Made by a program: the position numbers and the translations under genes | Origin: Biomphalaria glabrata | Lineage: Eukaryota; Mollusca; Gastropoda; Planorbidae | Direction: 5' to 3' | Assembly: GCF_947242115.1 (NCBI RefSeq) | Contig: NC_074723.1 | Coordinates: 20,274,379-20,338,378, forward strand | DNA: 64,000 nt | Shown here: positions 1 through 10,917 of the stretch, piece by piece | How the letters are laid out: every line of letters begins with the position of its first letter | Numbering within the stretch: the stretch's first letter is position 1 | The notes under the pieces: generated by a model | What the model was told of the DNA's origin: nothing | The model's input: only the letters and a program-made list of their open reading frames with translations | The model's database searches: none

Positions 1-916
1 TATATCTTGAAATAGGCCAGTGCAAAGTTTTACTGTCTTTAAAAAAAAATCATGAATCTAGAATTCTGCAATTTAGTATTCTAAGCTAGTCTGTCAAAAT
101 TACTAAGCCAAAGAACTCCAAAAAAAAAATATCTTCATCTTTATTTAGTGCATAATAATGATTGGAGTGATTGGAGAATGGCTATAAAACTATTTAAAGA
201 AAGATTAAAAAAATAGAATAAATAAACAAATATGTAATTGTCTATATATGCACTAATCAATGTAAAGAAAAGTATGATGTAATTAAAGAAAACAATTTAA
301 AAAAAAACTAGTAGTTTACAAGACCTATAATGAATACAGAAATATACAAGAATTAAAGCACCAATTTAAGCAAAGAATGTGACTAAATGGAATTTAAGAA
401 AAAGCGTATCCACCAATATTAACTACAAAATAAAAGAAAATTACTTTAATTCTCAAAACTAAAAATGTAAAGTTAGATTTAATTCTCATCTAATAAGATA
501 TATTCTTTGAGCATCACCATCAATTAAAATAATTGTGAAAACTAATTATAAGCCTTGAAAAAGATGTTAAGTTAAACTATGTTTTGCCAAGATGTAGAAC
601 TTACACTGATAATTATTCTTCATAGCTGTATCACTTTGAACATCAGCCTGTTTTAGTTTTCTTTTTAAAATATTCTTTTAGTAATTTATGATTGATAATT
701 AATTGCCTGATGTTTTTGTTGTACATCTAATATATTACTATTACTATGGATTCTAAAAATTCAAAATTATATTTAAAAAAAAATAATAAACACAAAATAT
801 TGTACATCTTATATCTTAAGTAAATTACAAACATTCTTTCAAAGAAGATTTTGTTACATGCTATGCATATCCATAATGTTGGCAATTTGAAGCTAACAGC
901 TAAACTCACTTAACTA
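1..916. other. AT-rich non-coding, 3' side of the SPSB gene
   Basis: No reading frame with family resemblance is seen on either strand. The stretch is AT-rich with homopolymer A/T runs. It lies downstream of the SPSB-like gene on the minus strand and is presumably part of the intron before the missing SOCS-box exon, because no sequence resembling a SOCS box could be found here. Confidence 0.5.
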
Positions 917-1396
917 CAGTGATCCCTTAATTTATCACAGGAGATGCATTATAGAACCACACATGATAATCAAAATCCACATAGACAGTAGAAACTGTAT
1001 TTAAGCATTATACATTATATTAAGGCTTTATAACCTAGGTACTGTACTGTACATACGTACTGTAGACAAATACAGTAATACAGAACAATAAAGTAAGAAA
1101 TCTCTCGCCTCTGTACAAAGCCTATATAGATCAGGTGCTATGATACAAACCAAGCAAGCTATCAATCATGTGTTGTTTACAATTGTGGGTAGGCGCAAAG
1201 TGTCTCATGTTAGAATTATTTTCATACATTTAGGGATTTTTTCATATAAAAAAAAAGTTTTCTGCTGATCGAATTTCACAGAAAATCTGTGAAAAACCAG
1301 ATCCGACGAATTATTTTTCCTATGTATTTCTTGTGAAAAACCTGCTAAAAAAACAAAGCTGCAAAAGTGGAAGCACAAAGTTGTGAGGGATCATTG
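917..1396. mobile_element. pogo/Tigger-like MITE, 480 bp
   Basis: The left end reads cagtgatccctt. The reverse complement of the right end reads caatgatccctc, so the terminal inverted repeats match at most positions. A TA dinucleotide flanks both sides (915-916 and 1397-1398), the target duplication expected of the Tc1/mariner/pogo superfamily. The interior has no transposase frame, so this is a non-autonomous copy. The ends resemble Tigger/pogo termini (recalled), and the family name is an inference. It sits in the intron downstream of the SPSB exon. Confidence 0.65.
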
Positions 1397-1552
1397 TATA
1401 TATCTAATAATCTGAGATCAAAAGATATTTAACTTTACTGATTAATCACTATACATAGTTAAAAAACAAAGACAACAGACTATTCAAGGTAATTTAATCA
1501 CTTAGCTAATTTGTTTCTATTGTAGAAATTTAAAAAAAAAATGTTAACTTAC

Positions 1553-2252
1553 GATCTAGACCTCCAATGTACTTCATGGTGATTTCACAATGACCCCATA
1601 CTGCACTTACAATGGGGTAGAGTTTCTTGCCTTTAAGCCCACGAAAAGCAACACCTAAATATTGTCCATCCACCACAAAACTTAATGTTCCTTCATCCAT
1701 ATCTAAGACGACTAGAAAACTGTCAGGTACAACAAAGTTCTCGTCAGAGTTTAGTAATGTTGGGTATGTGACTCCTGGTGTATTTTTCATATCGTGGTAG
1801 AGTTTGTTCCTACCCAGATCCCAACCCCAGGAGTCTTTATTACTGCCAACCAGACTTTGATATCCAACACAGTGTAAAGGAGCGTCACTAGTAGCTACAC
1901 CAACAACAGCATGAGTTCCTCGTTGGCGAGTACTCCAGAAGATTTCCCACACATGAAGCCCCCTGGTGTATCCAAATCTGCCTCGGATGCAGTCTGTGCT
2001 CTGGGCAACAGGATGCCTGTGAAAGGTCATTTGGTCATCATCTTTAACAAATATATTTAATGATCGATCATCAGCATTCCAAGCATGCTTGATCTGAACC
2101 TCACGAGAGGATGGAGGCATGTCTAGTAAGGCGTCGAGCCGACTAGGTTTATGAAAATCTGGGTTGTAAGCAGGTTCACGATTTATGGCTTTATATGTTG
2201 GCTCCCTAGCGCTGGAGATGGTCTTGATTCCCCCTGAGACTTTCTGCCCCAT
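1553..2252 (-). CDS. SPSB1: SPRY domain-containing SOCS box protein (SPSB1/4, gustavus type), 5' coding exon, partial
   Basis: SPSB proteins use a SPRY domain to bind peptide degrons (for example in iNOS, Par-4 and VASA) and a C-terminal SOCS box to recruit Elongin B/C-Cullin 5, acting as E3 ligase adaptors in the cytoplasm. The start at 2252 gives [11 protein letters not shown], nearly the vertebrate SPSB1 start. Family blocks follow: [71 protein letters not shown] and [12 protein letters not shown], ending [16 protein letters not shown]. The frame closes with a gtaagt donor at 1552-1547, just where family members continue into the SOCS box; that last exon is not in the window. A tgttcag acceptor at about 2298 suggests a coding exon with a short 5' UTR spliced to an upstream non-coding exon. 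SPSB1 and SPSB4 are not separable here; invertebrates generally have one co-orthologue. Confidence 0.95.
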
Positions 2253-2821
2253 GTTCATCCTTTGCTCTCGTAGTCCCCCTATGTTTGATACTAGTGTCTG
2301 AACACACACGTACATTCAACAAAGAGGAATGAATATCTCAAACGTTTGAATTGAAAATTCTGATGAATCATAAAGCCAAGCTACAAGCCTATTAAATGCA
2401 AGATTTTTTTTATTGATCCAGAACCTGTTTTGTTTTAAAAACACAATTTTATAAGGAGAAAGAAGGCATGTATCCAACGTCATATGCAGTTGTTGTAAAA
2501 ACTTAAATATCACCCATGTCTTGGGTAATATTACCATTGATGTCAGTATTCACAAAAGTATTTAAGAGAATAATAATGAGAACCACTACAAAACTTAGTG
2601 GTATTGAATTGCTGTCTCTGGCTTCCTGGTCTTCATTGCAAATGCTTTTCCCCTCTCCATTCATTTGTGCGTCTGATTTGTATGTCCAAAGCTAGTAAAC
2701 ATTCTGAAATGCAAAGTGACACCTTTATATGAAGAAGATTAAAATTTCAAATTAATGTTTAAACATTTGGAACAATATTCTGAGTATTATACACACTAAG
2801 TTGTTGATATATGTATGTACA
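2253..2821. other. intron or upstream region of the SPSB gene, no gene seen
   Basis: About 45 bases next to the coding start (to 2297) are probably 5' UTR, bounded by a cag acceptor on the minus strand. The remainder is AT-rich with no supported coding sequence. Confidence 0.4.
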
Positions 2822-2970
2822 TATATAAAGGCAGCACTAGAGACCACACTTTAATATATTTTTTAAGTGAATTAAATATGGCAAAATAAGGAAAGCACTG
2901 ACAGGGGAATGAACCATGCACCTTCCTAACACCCTTCGACAACTCCACCTAGCAAACAAACAACTGGACC
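2822..2970 (+). repeat. dispersed repeat, also present at 32101-32240
   Basis: The segment starts aaaggcagcactagagacca after a TA-rich run and ends around gacaactccacctagc. Both blocks recur in the same order at 32101-32240 (gaaaggcaacactagggacc ... gacaactccacctagc). The repeat is unclassified; no coding frame or terminal repeats were recognised. Confidence 0.5.
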
Positions 2971-3480
2971 ATCCAGTTTGTATATTTGTATAATGAAAAT
3001 GGCATATAAGATGTACTTGTTCATGGCTATTGGGGAAAAGGAAAAAGATCAACTAGCCATCTACCACTCAATGTTGTGTTGATTGCTGAAGAGGACATTT
3101 TGGCTTGTTTCAGTGTTTGAAACAATTAACAAAAACTTTATGGTAGATTGAAATCTTTAAATGATAATGAAATGACAACATTTATATTTTCCAGTACTAA
3201 AGAGTGGGTTAAGTTTATATCTTATGTATGGTGTATCATATTACTGTAGCATAAATGGATCAATGTGTAAGTAATTGTTAAAAATGGATAAAATGAAATA
3301 ATTATTTGGTCAAAAGGATCATGATTCTGTTCATAGAAACTAATCCTGCTTGGATGCTATTCCTATAAACTACAAAATAATAATAATAATAATCAATCAC
3401 AATTGCATTACACAATCCTCCCCCTCCCCCCTGCTCAGACTTCTGTAACCTTCATCTGCAAGCCCCATCATTGCACTTAA

Positions 3481-3700
3481 TTGAGAGATATCTACATTGT
3501 AGTTTGCCGGTCCTCAAGAGCAGTCCTGAGTCATGGCTCAGCAAGAAAGCAGAAAAAATTTAAACATAATGCTGACATTAACAACTCAAAAATATTTTAT
3601 AATGCTATTAACGCAGTATCTCCCATACTCAGTGCTGATGGAAGCAAAGAAGAAATACTTGGTAACACAGAACTAATAGCAACTTTCCCTTTTGGGGGAC
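3481..3700 (+). pseudogene. LINE fragment, linker between endonuclease and reverse transcriptase
   Basis: The plus frame contains HNADINNSKIFYNAINAV followed by SPILSADGSKEEIL. This matches the recalled linker of CR1/RTE-type non-LTR elements, whose pattern is HAD-NDTKKFY-AIK-VYGP then PLLSADG. The VYGP stretch is missing between the two blocks, and no endonuclease or polymerase catalytic motif is nearby. It is a short, internally deleted relic upstream of the SPSB gene, not a host gene. Confidence 0.6.
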
Positions 3701-3759
3701 ATTTAAAAAAAAAAAAAACACTTAACCTAAGCACTGAGTGCTTCAGACCATTTGTTTAA

Positions 3760-4655
3760 AACATATTTCAAAGAATTTACAGATGAGTACAAAGACATGT
3801 ACATAGGTTGAGGGGAAAATCTGATCAACAAAGAACAAAAAATTACAATGAAGAGAAAGAAAATAATTATAAAGATTTCTGTACTTAAAGTTAATACAAC
3901 AGTTCAGCATTTTACTAAGGCATGCTGGCAGTGTAGTAATAAGCTTTAGCTTATCTTTCAAACTTCGGGACTCCAGCTAGAATTCCAGTAAGATTTGTAA
4001 TTTAGAATTATAGGATCTCTCTAAGTCTTTCCAATCCTCAGTACCTGACATTGGTAGAATTGGGCGTTTTCTTTATAACCACCCCTCCTTTCTGATGAGA
4101 GGATAAAAGAGTACAGTGACTGTAACACAGGCAGATACATTTGGAATGGGGCAGGTAAACGTCTTGAGAGGAGGAGGGAAGAGCAGACCAGCACTTGTAT
4201 ATATGTGGAGAAATTACATAATTAATGCACATTTTTTTTTTAATTTAATCAAATTCTTAGTATGTTATGGCATCTATTGATATTTTAATACATTCTTATA
4301 TATTATATCACCCCCTCTCTAATTAATAATTCTATCATTGATAAATCTAAAATGGGAAGATGAGGTGGTACCTAATTAAGCGTTTCCACTTTACTGCCTC
4401 TCTCTCAGCTTTTCAATCTGGATAGTAAAATATTGTTCCAATAGTTGTATAATTTTCCAGGTCATTAAATGTTTACACTCACACATCAATTTTTTGATAA
4501 TTAGACACTTTAATTAACTTAATTTTACCTTCTAATAATGCATCTGAACAGCTGAGATGGCAAAAAATGGCTTGCCACTGCTGGGGGAGCTTAGTGCTCA
4601 TAGAGACCCCTAGCTATCTAAGGAGAGCCCAAAGATACCTGAGGTTATGATTTTT
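3760..4655. other. non-coding, nothing recognised
   Basis: AT-rich sequence with short frames only. No splice-bounded coding segment, tandem repeat or terminal inverted repeat was recognised. Confidence 0.4.
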
Positions 4656-4669
4656 TTTTAAAGTTAAGT

Positions 4670-4816
4670 ACCCCTTTTAATCCTTGTGATCTATAGGGCA
4701 GATAATGTTAAGGAAATCTGTTTCTGCATAACTGACATTAGTTGGGGAAAGTAAAGTGGTTGATCAATGTGCTGACTACATGATGCCCTCGTTAACCATT
4801 GGCCATAGTAAAAGAG
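4670..4816. repeat. two SINE pieces, head to head
   Basis: 4670-4727 (ending near aaatctgtttctgc) is the reverse complement of the tail of the tRNA-derived SINE seen at 8641-8936. 4730-4815 (ctgacattagttggggaaag ... ctcgttaacca) is the middle of the same SINE in the forward orientation. The tRNA-like head is absent from both. The inverted join suggests a rearranged or doubly inserted copy. Confidence 0.65.
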
Positions 4817-4868
4817 GTTAGGGTTTTGAAAAAAAATCACCCCACCCTTCAAAATTTCTGGATCCACA
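4817..4868 (+). mobile_element. solo right end of the hAT family found at 54859-58570
   Basis: The segment runs ggttagggttttgaaaaaaa, a C-rich run, then caaaatttctggatcc. The same order of blocks closes the hAT element at 58511-58568 (ggttagggtttggaaaaaaa, C run, aaagttctggatccgc). Only this end is recognised here. Confidence 0.6.
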
Positions 4869-5389
4869 GCTAAGTCAATTAGTATTAGAGTGTTAACATG
4901 AAAATATTTCTTAACAGGTTTGTGTGAAGAACAACCTAGGAGACATATTATATCCTTTATGTCCATAAATACAGGATATTTTCAAACTAGACTAAAGGGA
5001 AAAGGCAGGCAAGATGTTTATAAACAAGTCATTGAATAAGATTATCCAGCCTAATATAATAGGAGTCCGACATTAAACGACTAGACATAAATTTATAATT
5101 TTCACTGTAAGTATTTATAGAATCAAATTAAGATGCTAGTAAAAATGAAATAATACTGCTAATACTGTATAGACTTTGGTTTTATCTATTGATGATACCA
5201 AACCATCTCGAATTCCTTTTTTTTTTTTAAATATAAAATATTTTTTTAGCTCTCTCAAAGTAATGAATCATCAAACAAATGAAAACATTAAAAAAGAAAT
5301 ATATATATATATATATCTTAATTAAAACTTTTTAAAGACTAAGACCCTAAGATGACTTAGTTGTACCTATTTATAAGCCACTCTATTAG

Positions 5390-6720
5390 ACAAGGTCTAT
5401 ATCTAGATTTCTAGATCTAGATTCTTATTGTGAATCTGTATGATATGTGTATAGACTCTAGGTAATCATCATGTGACACTTATATACTTGCCTAGTTATA
5501 AGCCTAGTTTAGTAGTTACCCTTGCCTTCACTAGCACTAGAGTCTAGAGTCTACTATTATTATTATAATATGACTATACTATCTAAAGAGTAAAGAGCCA
5601 CTAGATGTCAGAATATCTAGAATGTCTATGACTCTATGTACTCTATGACAATAATTAGAGATCTATTTCTAGATAATCAATCTAGATTCTAGATCTATAG
5701 ACTTTTTTTTATAGTCAATATATACATAGATTATAGTTATAGATCTAGATCTAAATTCTAGGACTAAGAATCTTCAATATGATGAAAGTGTATGGCAAAT
5801 TGCTTTTGACAGTTTTGACAAAATTCTATTTAGATCTATATATATATATATATATTAAATATATATAATATATATATATATTATATATACTATATAGATC
5901 TAGTGAATCTAGTCTACTATAGATTAATAGATCTAGACTCTATACTCAGATTCTGATGAGTCAGATACTAAAATACAAGATAGATCACGTCTAGTAGATT
6001 AGAATCAAGATTAGAATAAATTCATAATCTTAAATCTAGAAAAAAAATCATCTAGAATGATAAGAATCTAGACTACACTATTCTAGACTATGACTAGAAA
6101 GACTAAAAGCTTCTCTAGAATATCTTTAGTCTTTAGTTTAAATATAAATAAATCTAGTCTAGAATATATCTAGACTGTACTTATCTAGACTAGATTCTAG
6201 CTTTTAACTTATTTTAACTCTCTTACTACTAACTACTCTTAGAATTTAGATCTATCTCATTTAATCATTAATGATTCATTACTCTTACACTGACTAGATC
6301 TAGACTCTAGTCAAATCTAGTCTAATACTCAAATATATTTATATATATTATATAGATCTACATATATATATATATATATAGATATAGATCTATACTAAAC
6401 TAGTTACAAAACAAAACAGTCTTAGACTTAGAGTCTACCAAATAAGAAAAGAAAAAAAAAAAGAGGGAGTAAACGCCAAAGCTACTACATTTGTGACTGA
6501 AATCTCTTTGTTCAGTGTTAGGCTGGTCGTTGATAGCAGTCTTTGTAACGATTGTCGGGACAGTGTATGGCAACGATCGATATTTATGACTACACTAGAC
6601 TAGGTCTAGATCTAGGTCTAAGAGTTTAGTGGATACAGAACTAAGAATCAAGATTTACAATTTAATATCAAAATATGGCAATAGACTATTTTATACACAG
6701 TGTTGACATTTCGAAATCTA
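5390..6720. repeat. ctagat/agatct-rich low-complexity tract
   Basis: The stretch is dominated by degenerate permutations of the palindromic hexamer agatct/ctagat (for example atctagattctagatctata), mixed with TA microsatellites near 5840-5895 and 6340-6385. No coding sequence was recognised. The same composition recurs at 7340-7380, 17960-18090, 23620-24500, 51470-52040, 53460-54000 and 61130-61310. Confidence 0.75.
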
Positions 6721-6729
6721 GGCGACCGA

Positions 6730-7840
6730 ACAATAACAAATGAAACCGACACTACAAAGCCGAAAAAAAAAAAAAACCAGCTGCGTCTTATCGTTTTTAT
6801 TTTTTAAACTTAAAAGGTACGAATGTTTCTTGGTTTGTTACGACTCAAAAAAAAAAAACAACAAAAACATACTCTACCTTAGAAAGTCAGGGGATCTCGT
6901 TTGATCATAAAGTTGATTAAATTTTATTTGTCAGGTCAGCGTATGACAACTCAGTAGCCTAAGTTTACAATTTAATAATTGGGAACCTAACAGGGGGAGC
7001 AATCTTCGGTTGAATGACTCACAAACTGCTATCTAATTCTAACTGGAGGCCATTGTAGTTTTGAGAATATGGCCGCTTTCTAGTGTATCACGTGATCAGA
7101 CTGGCTTTGTACGTCAGACGCAGTATTAGTCGAACCATCCATGGTCGAACGAGCTAATATTAATTTTTGAGACCTCCGGTTATTGATCGCTATAATCGAA
7201 TAATAGTCTATTCTTATTAATTCTTTATGTATACATAAATCGTTTAGAATTTTTTTTTGAAGCATTAAAGGTGTAGATTCAGATCTACTTTTGACTTTTG
7301 TTAAAATTATCCCGCACTTTTTGTTTATCGTTTCGTATCTCTAGATCTAGATCTAGAATTATTTTAGATCAATATTAATATTAAATAATATTATATTGAG
7401 ACTTACTAGAAAAAAAAAACACCTCGACCGCCGTTGTATTATCTTAAACTTAAAGCAGTATAGACTGTATTACTGTAAAGACCTAGTTATGCTGTTTTCA
7501 TATCTGCAGTTATCTCTCAAGATTTAGAATCTAGATCTAGTGGTAGAATTTTAAACAAATCAAACAGAAACATAAAACTAAATTGCTAAAGATGCTATTT
7601 ATTTGGTTAGAGCGTTAGACTGTTAGACCAGCCTGTTAGATTACGCGTTCTCTGTTTGGGACCGCTCAGCTCAAGAAAACATAAAAACACTCCATAAAAA
7701 AACAAGATATCTGTCTGTTTACTAGGCCTATTTAATTTGAACAAATTAATGAGACTTGACCAAGCATACTTTTTTTTCCTAGTCGCTTTTCCCAACCATT
7801 ACTTTTGAAAAAATAACTTTGGGCCTATATCACTCAGTTT
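6730..7840. other. non-coding, possible promoter-like CpG-richer patches
   Basis: No gene is supported. 6470-6600 and 6930-7160 contain more CpG than the surroundings (for example cacgtgatca near 7090 and a GCGGCCATATTC-type sequence on the minus strand near 7060-7075). These could be the distal promoter or first exon of the minus-strand SPSB gene, but no donor site can be tied to the exon at 2297. Confidence 0.25.
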
Positions 7841-7845
7841 AAATT

Positions 7846-8264
7846 AATAGTAATAATAATCTTTATTGTCCTTTAAGAAGTTTGTCTTACAATTTGTGCA
7901 TTAGCCTACACTAAACAAAACATTGCAACTATGAAAAACCATAATGTACATTCACACCTGACTCACTCATAATAATTAACATGTGAAAAGTTTATAGGCC
8001 TATCAGATTATTTCTATGTAATGATTTGATTGTCAGGGGAACAATGGAGTGTTTGTGTCTGTTTGTCTTTGCTATCGGTATCTTGTATCTCTTTTGTGAT
8101 GGTAAAATCACAAAATTCTGACTCAAAGGGTGATTTTTTATTTCTAGAATCTGCTAAGCTTTTTTTTATGGATGTTTGTCTCAAACAGCTGCCCAAATGG
8201 GTTTTGTTTTTTGCCAATGACTTTACCAGCAGCTATTTAGGATTCTATTTAGTTTATTTATTTT
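7846..8264. repeat. probable dispersed repeat beginning with a TAA run
   Basis: A taataataataatctttattg start resembles the inverted 3' tail of non-LTR elements with TAA microsatellite tails (recalled). The rest carries no recognisable coding. The call is tentative. Confidence 0.3.
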
Positions 8265-8420
8265 TAGCGGCCCCCGAAAGGGGAAAAGACGCTATTAGAT
8301 TTGTGTGAAATGTCTGTCCGTCTGTCCCGTTTAGATCTCGTAAACTAGAAAAGATAGTGAAATTCGGACATCACAATATTTTAGACCATTCAAAGTTCTG
8401 ATGCAACGGCTACTTTTTTT
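8265..8420 (+). repeat. dispersed repeat with gtctgtccgtctgtcc core, copy 1
   Basis: Ordered blocks are agcggcccccgaaaggggaa, gctattag-tttgtg, gtctgtccgtctgtcc and tttagatctcgtaaactag, then aaaagatagtgaaat. The same order occurs at 26507-26615 (+), 62735-62842 (-), 62160-62245 (-) and, partly, 61618-61720 (+). The element class is unknown and no protein is encoded. Confidence 0.6.
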
Positions 8421-8640
8421 TTCTGAAAGCGAAAAATCTAATTTTTTAAATCCCTTATGCAAGTAGTTTTTAAAGAGAAAAAGCTAATTAGTATGCATTA
8501 TAAATTAGACCTAATTTAAAACGAATAGTAATCTTGTAAACTGCATTTTCTTAAATTTTTTTTATTGTAGAGTATAAATATTTTTTTTATAAGTATTCCA
8601 ATAAGAGATCGAGTCTTTTCAAAACAATTACATCAATTAT

Positions 8641-8936
8641 AAGACTTCATTTAGACCAGGAGAGGAGCGGTAAAGCGCTCGGCTTCCGAACCGAGCTAGC
8701 TAGGGTCTCGGGTTTGAATCCTGGTGAAGACTGGGATTTTCGGAATCCTTGGGCGCCTCTGAGTCCACCCAGCTCTAATGGGTACCTGACATTAGTTGGG
8801 GAAAAGTAAAGGCGGTTGGTCGTTGTGCTGGCTACATGACACCCTCGTTAACCGTAGGCCACAAAAACAGATGAACGTTACATCATCTGCCCTATAGACC
8901 ACAAGGTCCGAAAGGGGAACTAGTTAGGCCAGGTTC
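8641..8936 (+). mobile_element. tRNA-derived SINE (family A), near complete
   Basis: The head looks tRNA-like: an A-box region near ggtaaagcgctcggcttcc and a B-box gggtttgaatcc at 8709-8720, spaced as in a tRNA. The body carries the family blocks gagtccacccagctctaatg, gacattagttggggaaaag, ggcggttggtcgttgtgctg, acatgacaccctcgttaacc and catctgccctatagaccaca. Other copies or pieces in the window are at 4670-4816, 21541-21602, 37567-37745 (-), 41410-41640, 41680-41868 and 54820-58740 (split, -). Such elements are transcribed by Pol III and moved by LINE machinery. Confidence 0.85.
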
Positions 8937-9800
8937 ACATCTAACTTTACATTCACTTGCACCTTTGATCTGCTGGACCATTGGGGCACCACACAAGATC
9001 TGTCAACCTTCTTTCTCCATTCTTATCTCTCATTTGTCATTGATATAATTTCATTCGTATGTTCTTTCTGAAAATATTGAAGCCTTCCTGGGTGGACCAC
9101 TTCGGGGGCCGATTTTGAGTTTATGTTTCCACACAAACTGTCTTTGTAGCCTTGTTTTTTTTTTTTAATGTTCAGATTGCCATACCAGGCAGTGATATTG
9201 AAACTTAAAATATTGCAGATGTTAGCGTGATAAAACATAGCTAAGGCCTTTCACTAACATTAAACGAGCACAGTTTTCTCAGTAGTCGTAATCTTTGCTG
9301 CCCTTTTTTTTGCTGATGTATCCTTAAACTGCTTAATATACACATAATAAAAGTACTTACATACTTAAAATGCCCCCTCCAGACTCTTAATCGAATCTAA
9401 ATCATCTTTGGTGCGCATTGCTGACTGGACAGAAGGACGGGAGGGGTGTGTGTGTGTGGGGAGGGGGGGGGGTTGTCGAGGTATCTTATTTTTCTAGGGG
9501 CAAAATAAAAAAAATATTTAAAAAAAACTTGTTTATGCAGTGTTGTTATAAGCCATATTCATATATGAATATTGATCAAGTAAAAATGACATTATTCGAA
9601 AGGTTCCTTTTGAGCAGACATTTTAATATGTACTCGGAAAAAAAACTCACCTTCTACCAGTTTTGAGTCATAACATGGTCGTACGATATTTCCAGATCGT
9701 CGAATTTTCGTTCTTTTGACGCATTGTGCACCCAAATAGTTCTGTTGCTACAAGCAGTAGAGATTCGATTAACAACAAAATAACCCTACGATGGTCACGC
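8937..9800. other. non-coding, nothing recognised beyond homopolymers
   Basis: Possible continuation of the SINE-associated sequence to about 9110, then AT-rich DNA with a G run near 9455-9472. No supported gene. Confidence 0.35.
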
Positions 9801-9880
9801 CAAATAAAGCATGGGCGTAGCCAGGATTTTTTTCGGGAGGGTTGGGGGGGGGGGCAAATTTGTTTTCTTTGCACAATCAC

Positions 9881-10054
9881 CCACTCCATCACTTCTTTTG
9901 AAGTCTTGATCATATCGTGAATTAAATCAGCACCAGAAAATTTCAAAGCTAAGTTTAGATTATGACCTGCACAGCTAATTCTTATTCTAACATCATTGTT
10001 ATAAGCAGACTTCATATTACTCCCATCTTCAGAAACAGATACAAAATTGTCTCT
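9881..10054 (-). pseudogene. hAT transposase fragment
   Basis: The minus frame reads VSEDGSNMKSAYNND, RIRISCAGHNLNLAL, then IHDMIKTSKEVMEW. This is the central RNase-H-like block of hAT transposases (pattern TDN-SNM-KA ... C-AH-LNL). Upstream transposase coding is not recognisable: an unrelated hAT element (10109-12218) begins about 50 bp away. Downstream, near 9810, lies a terminus-like catgggcgtagcc with a G run. This is a decayed remnant of an autonomous element and the only transposase protein signal in the hAT cluster. Confidence 0.75.
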
Positions 10055-10544
10055 TAACAAGAAAAACATAAACATACTTTTAAAAATAAAAAACAAAGTA
10101 GTGCTGCTCAGTGGCGTCACTAGGGTGGGTGTCACCCGGTTCGGTAAGCTCAGGGTGTCACCCCCTCCCAAGGAAAAAAGTAATCTCCCCCCTTAAAAAA
10201 CAAACAATTTTTTATTTGTTTCTTTATACTGAACAATAAAACTGTAAGCTAATTAATTGATTGGTTACACCCGATAATGGTTTTCAATTCTATTTTAAAA
10301 TATGGTTTCTTTTTTTTTTTTTTTTGTTTTATCAAAAGTGATTACATACACTTAAACTGTACACTTACCGATTTGAGAAACATTGAGTTGAAAATTTATA
10401 TTAGAGATTATTTAAGAGCTCCATAAAAGGAAAATTCTTTAAATTATACTCGTGTTTCTCAGCGGCTTCCGTAAAAAGGCAAATCAAGCATTATACATGT
10501 TTACGTCCTACGAAACAACAAAGGATGTTGATCAGTTTTGTAGA

Positions 10545-10880
10545 TTTAAAAAAGTTTGATAACGTCCATCTGAAGTATTCTGGAAAGTAGCAAGAGAATA
10601 AAGCATCTAGCAACTATTTGTCCAGATTCAGCGACATGACTAAAGCAAATCAAGCTTTTGTGTCACAACAGACGCCGGAACTCTTCAACATCGAGACGGA
10701 TATGAGATTATGGTTTATTCATAGTTAGTTATTTATGTCTATGGGTTTATCTTATCCACATTTCTCTTTTTTGCAGCCATCGACGATGTCATAGAAATAC
10801 ATTAAACAGGCTGCATTCGGGTTCCCATGGCGTAAACAAAACCGAATAGGATTTTGCAGACGACATAACATTACTTTGAA
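10545..10880 (+). pseudogene. LINE reverse transcriptase fragment (family of 59565-60560)
   Basis: Plus-frame pieces KFDNVHLK and TPELFNIETDMRL correspond to the RT blocks KAFDSVHR and TTEFFSIETGVR of the copy at 59565-60560. Further on, gtaaacaaaaccgaat (near 10832) followed by gcagacgacat aligns with gtgaacaaaaccgaatg and gccgacgacgt, the FADD catalytic region, in the same order. The reading frame is broken by stops and shifts, so this is an old dead copy. Confidence 0.65.
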
Positions 10881-10917
10881 ATACAATTAAATGTATGACG
10901 CCCTCAAAGTTATGCAT

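Noticed and set aside
1-1550. SOCS-box exon of the SPSB gene
   Set aside because: The minus strand was read for the expected LP-SLK-YL pattern and nothing similar was found, so the exon is placed outside the window.
8641-8730. Functional tRNA gene
   Set aside because: A and B boxes are present, but the acceptor arms do not pair convincingly and the same body follows in multiple copies, so it is a SINE head.
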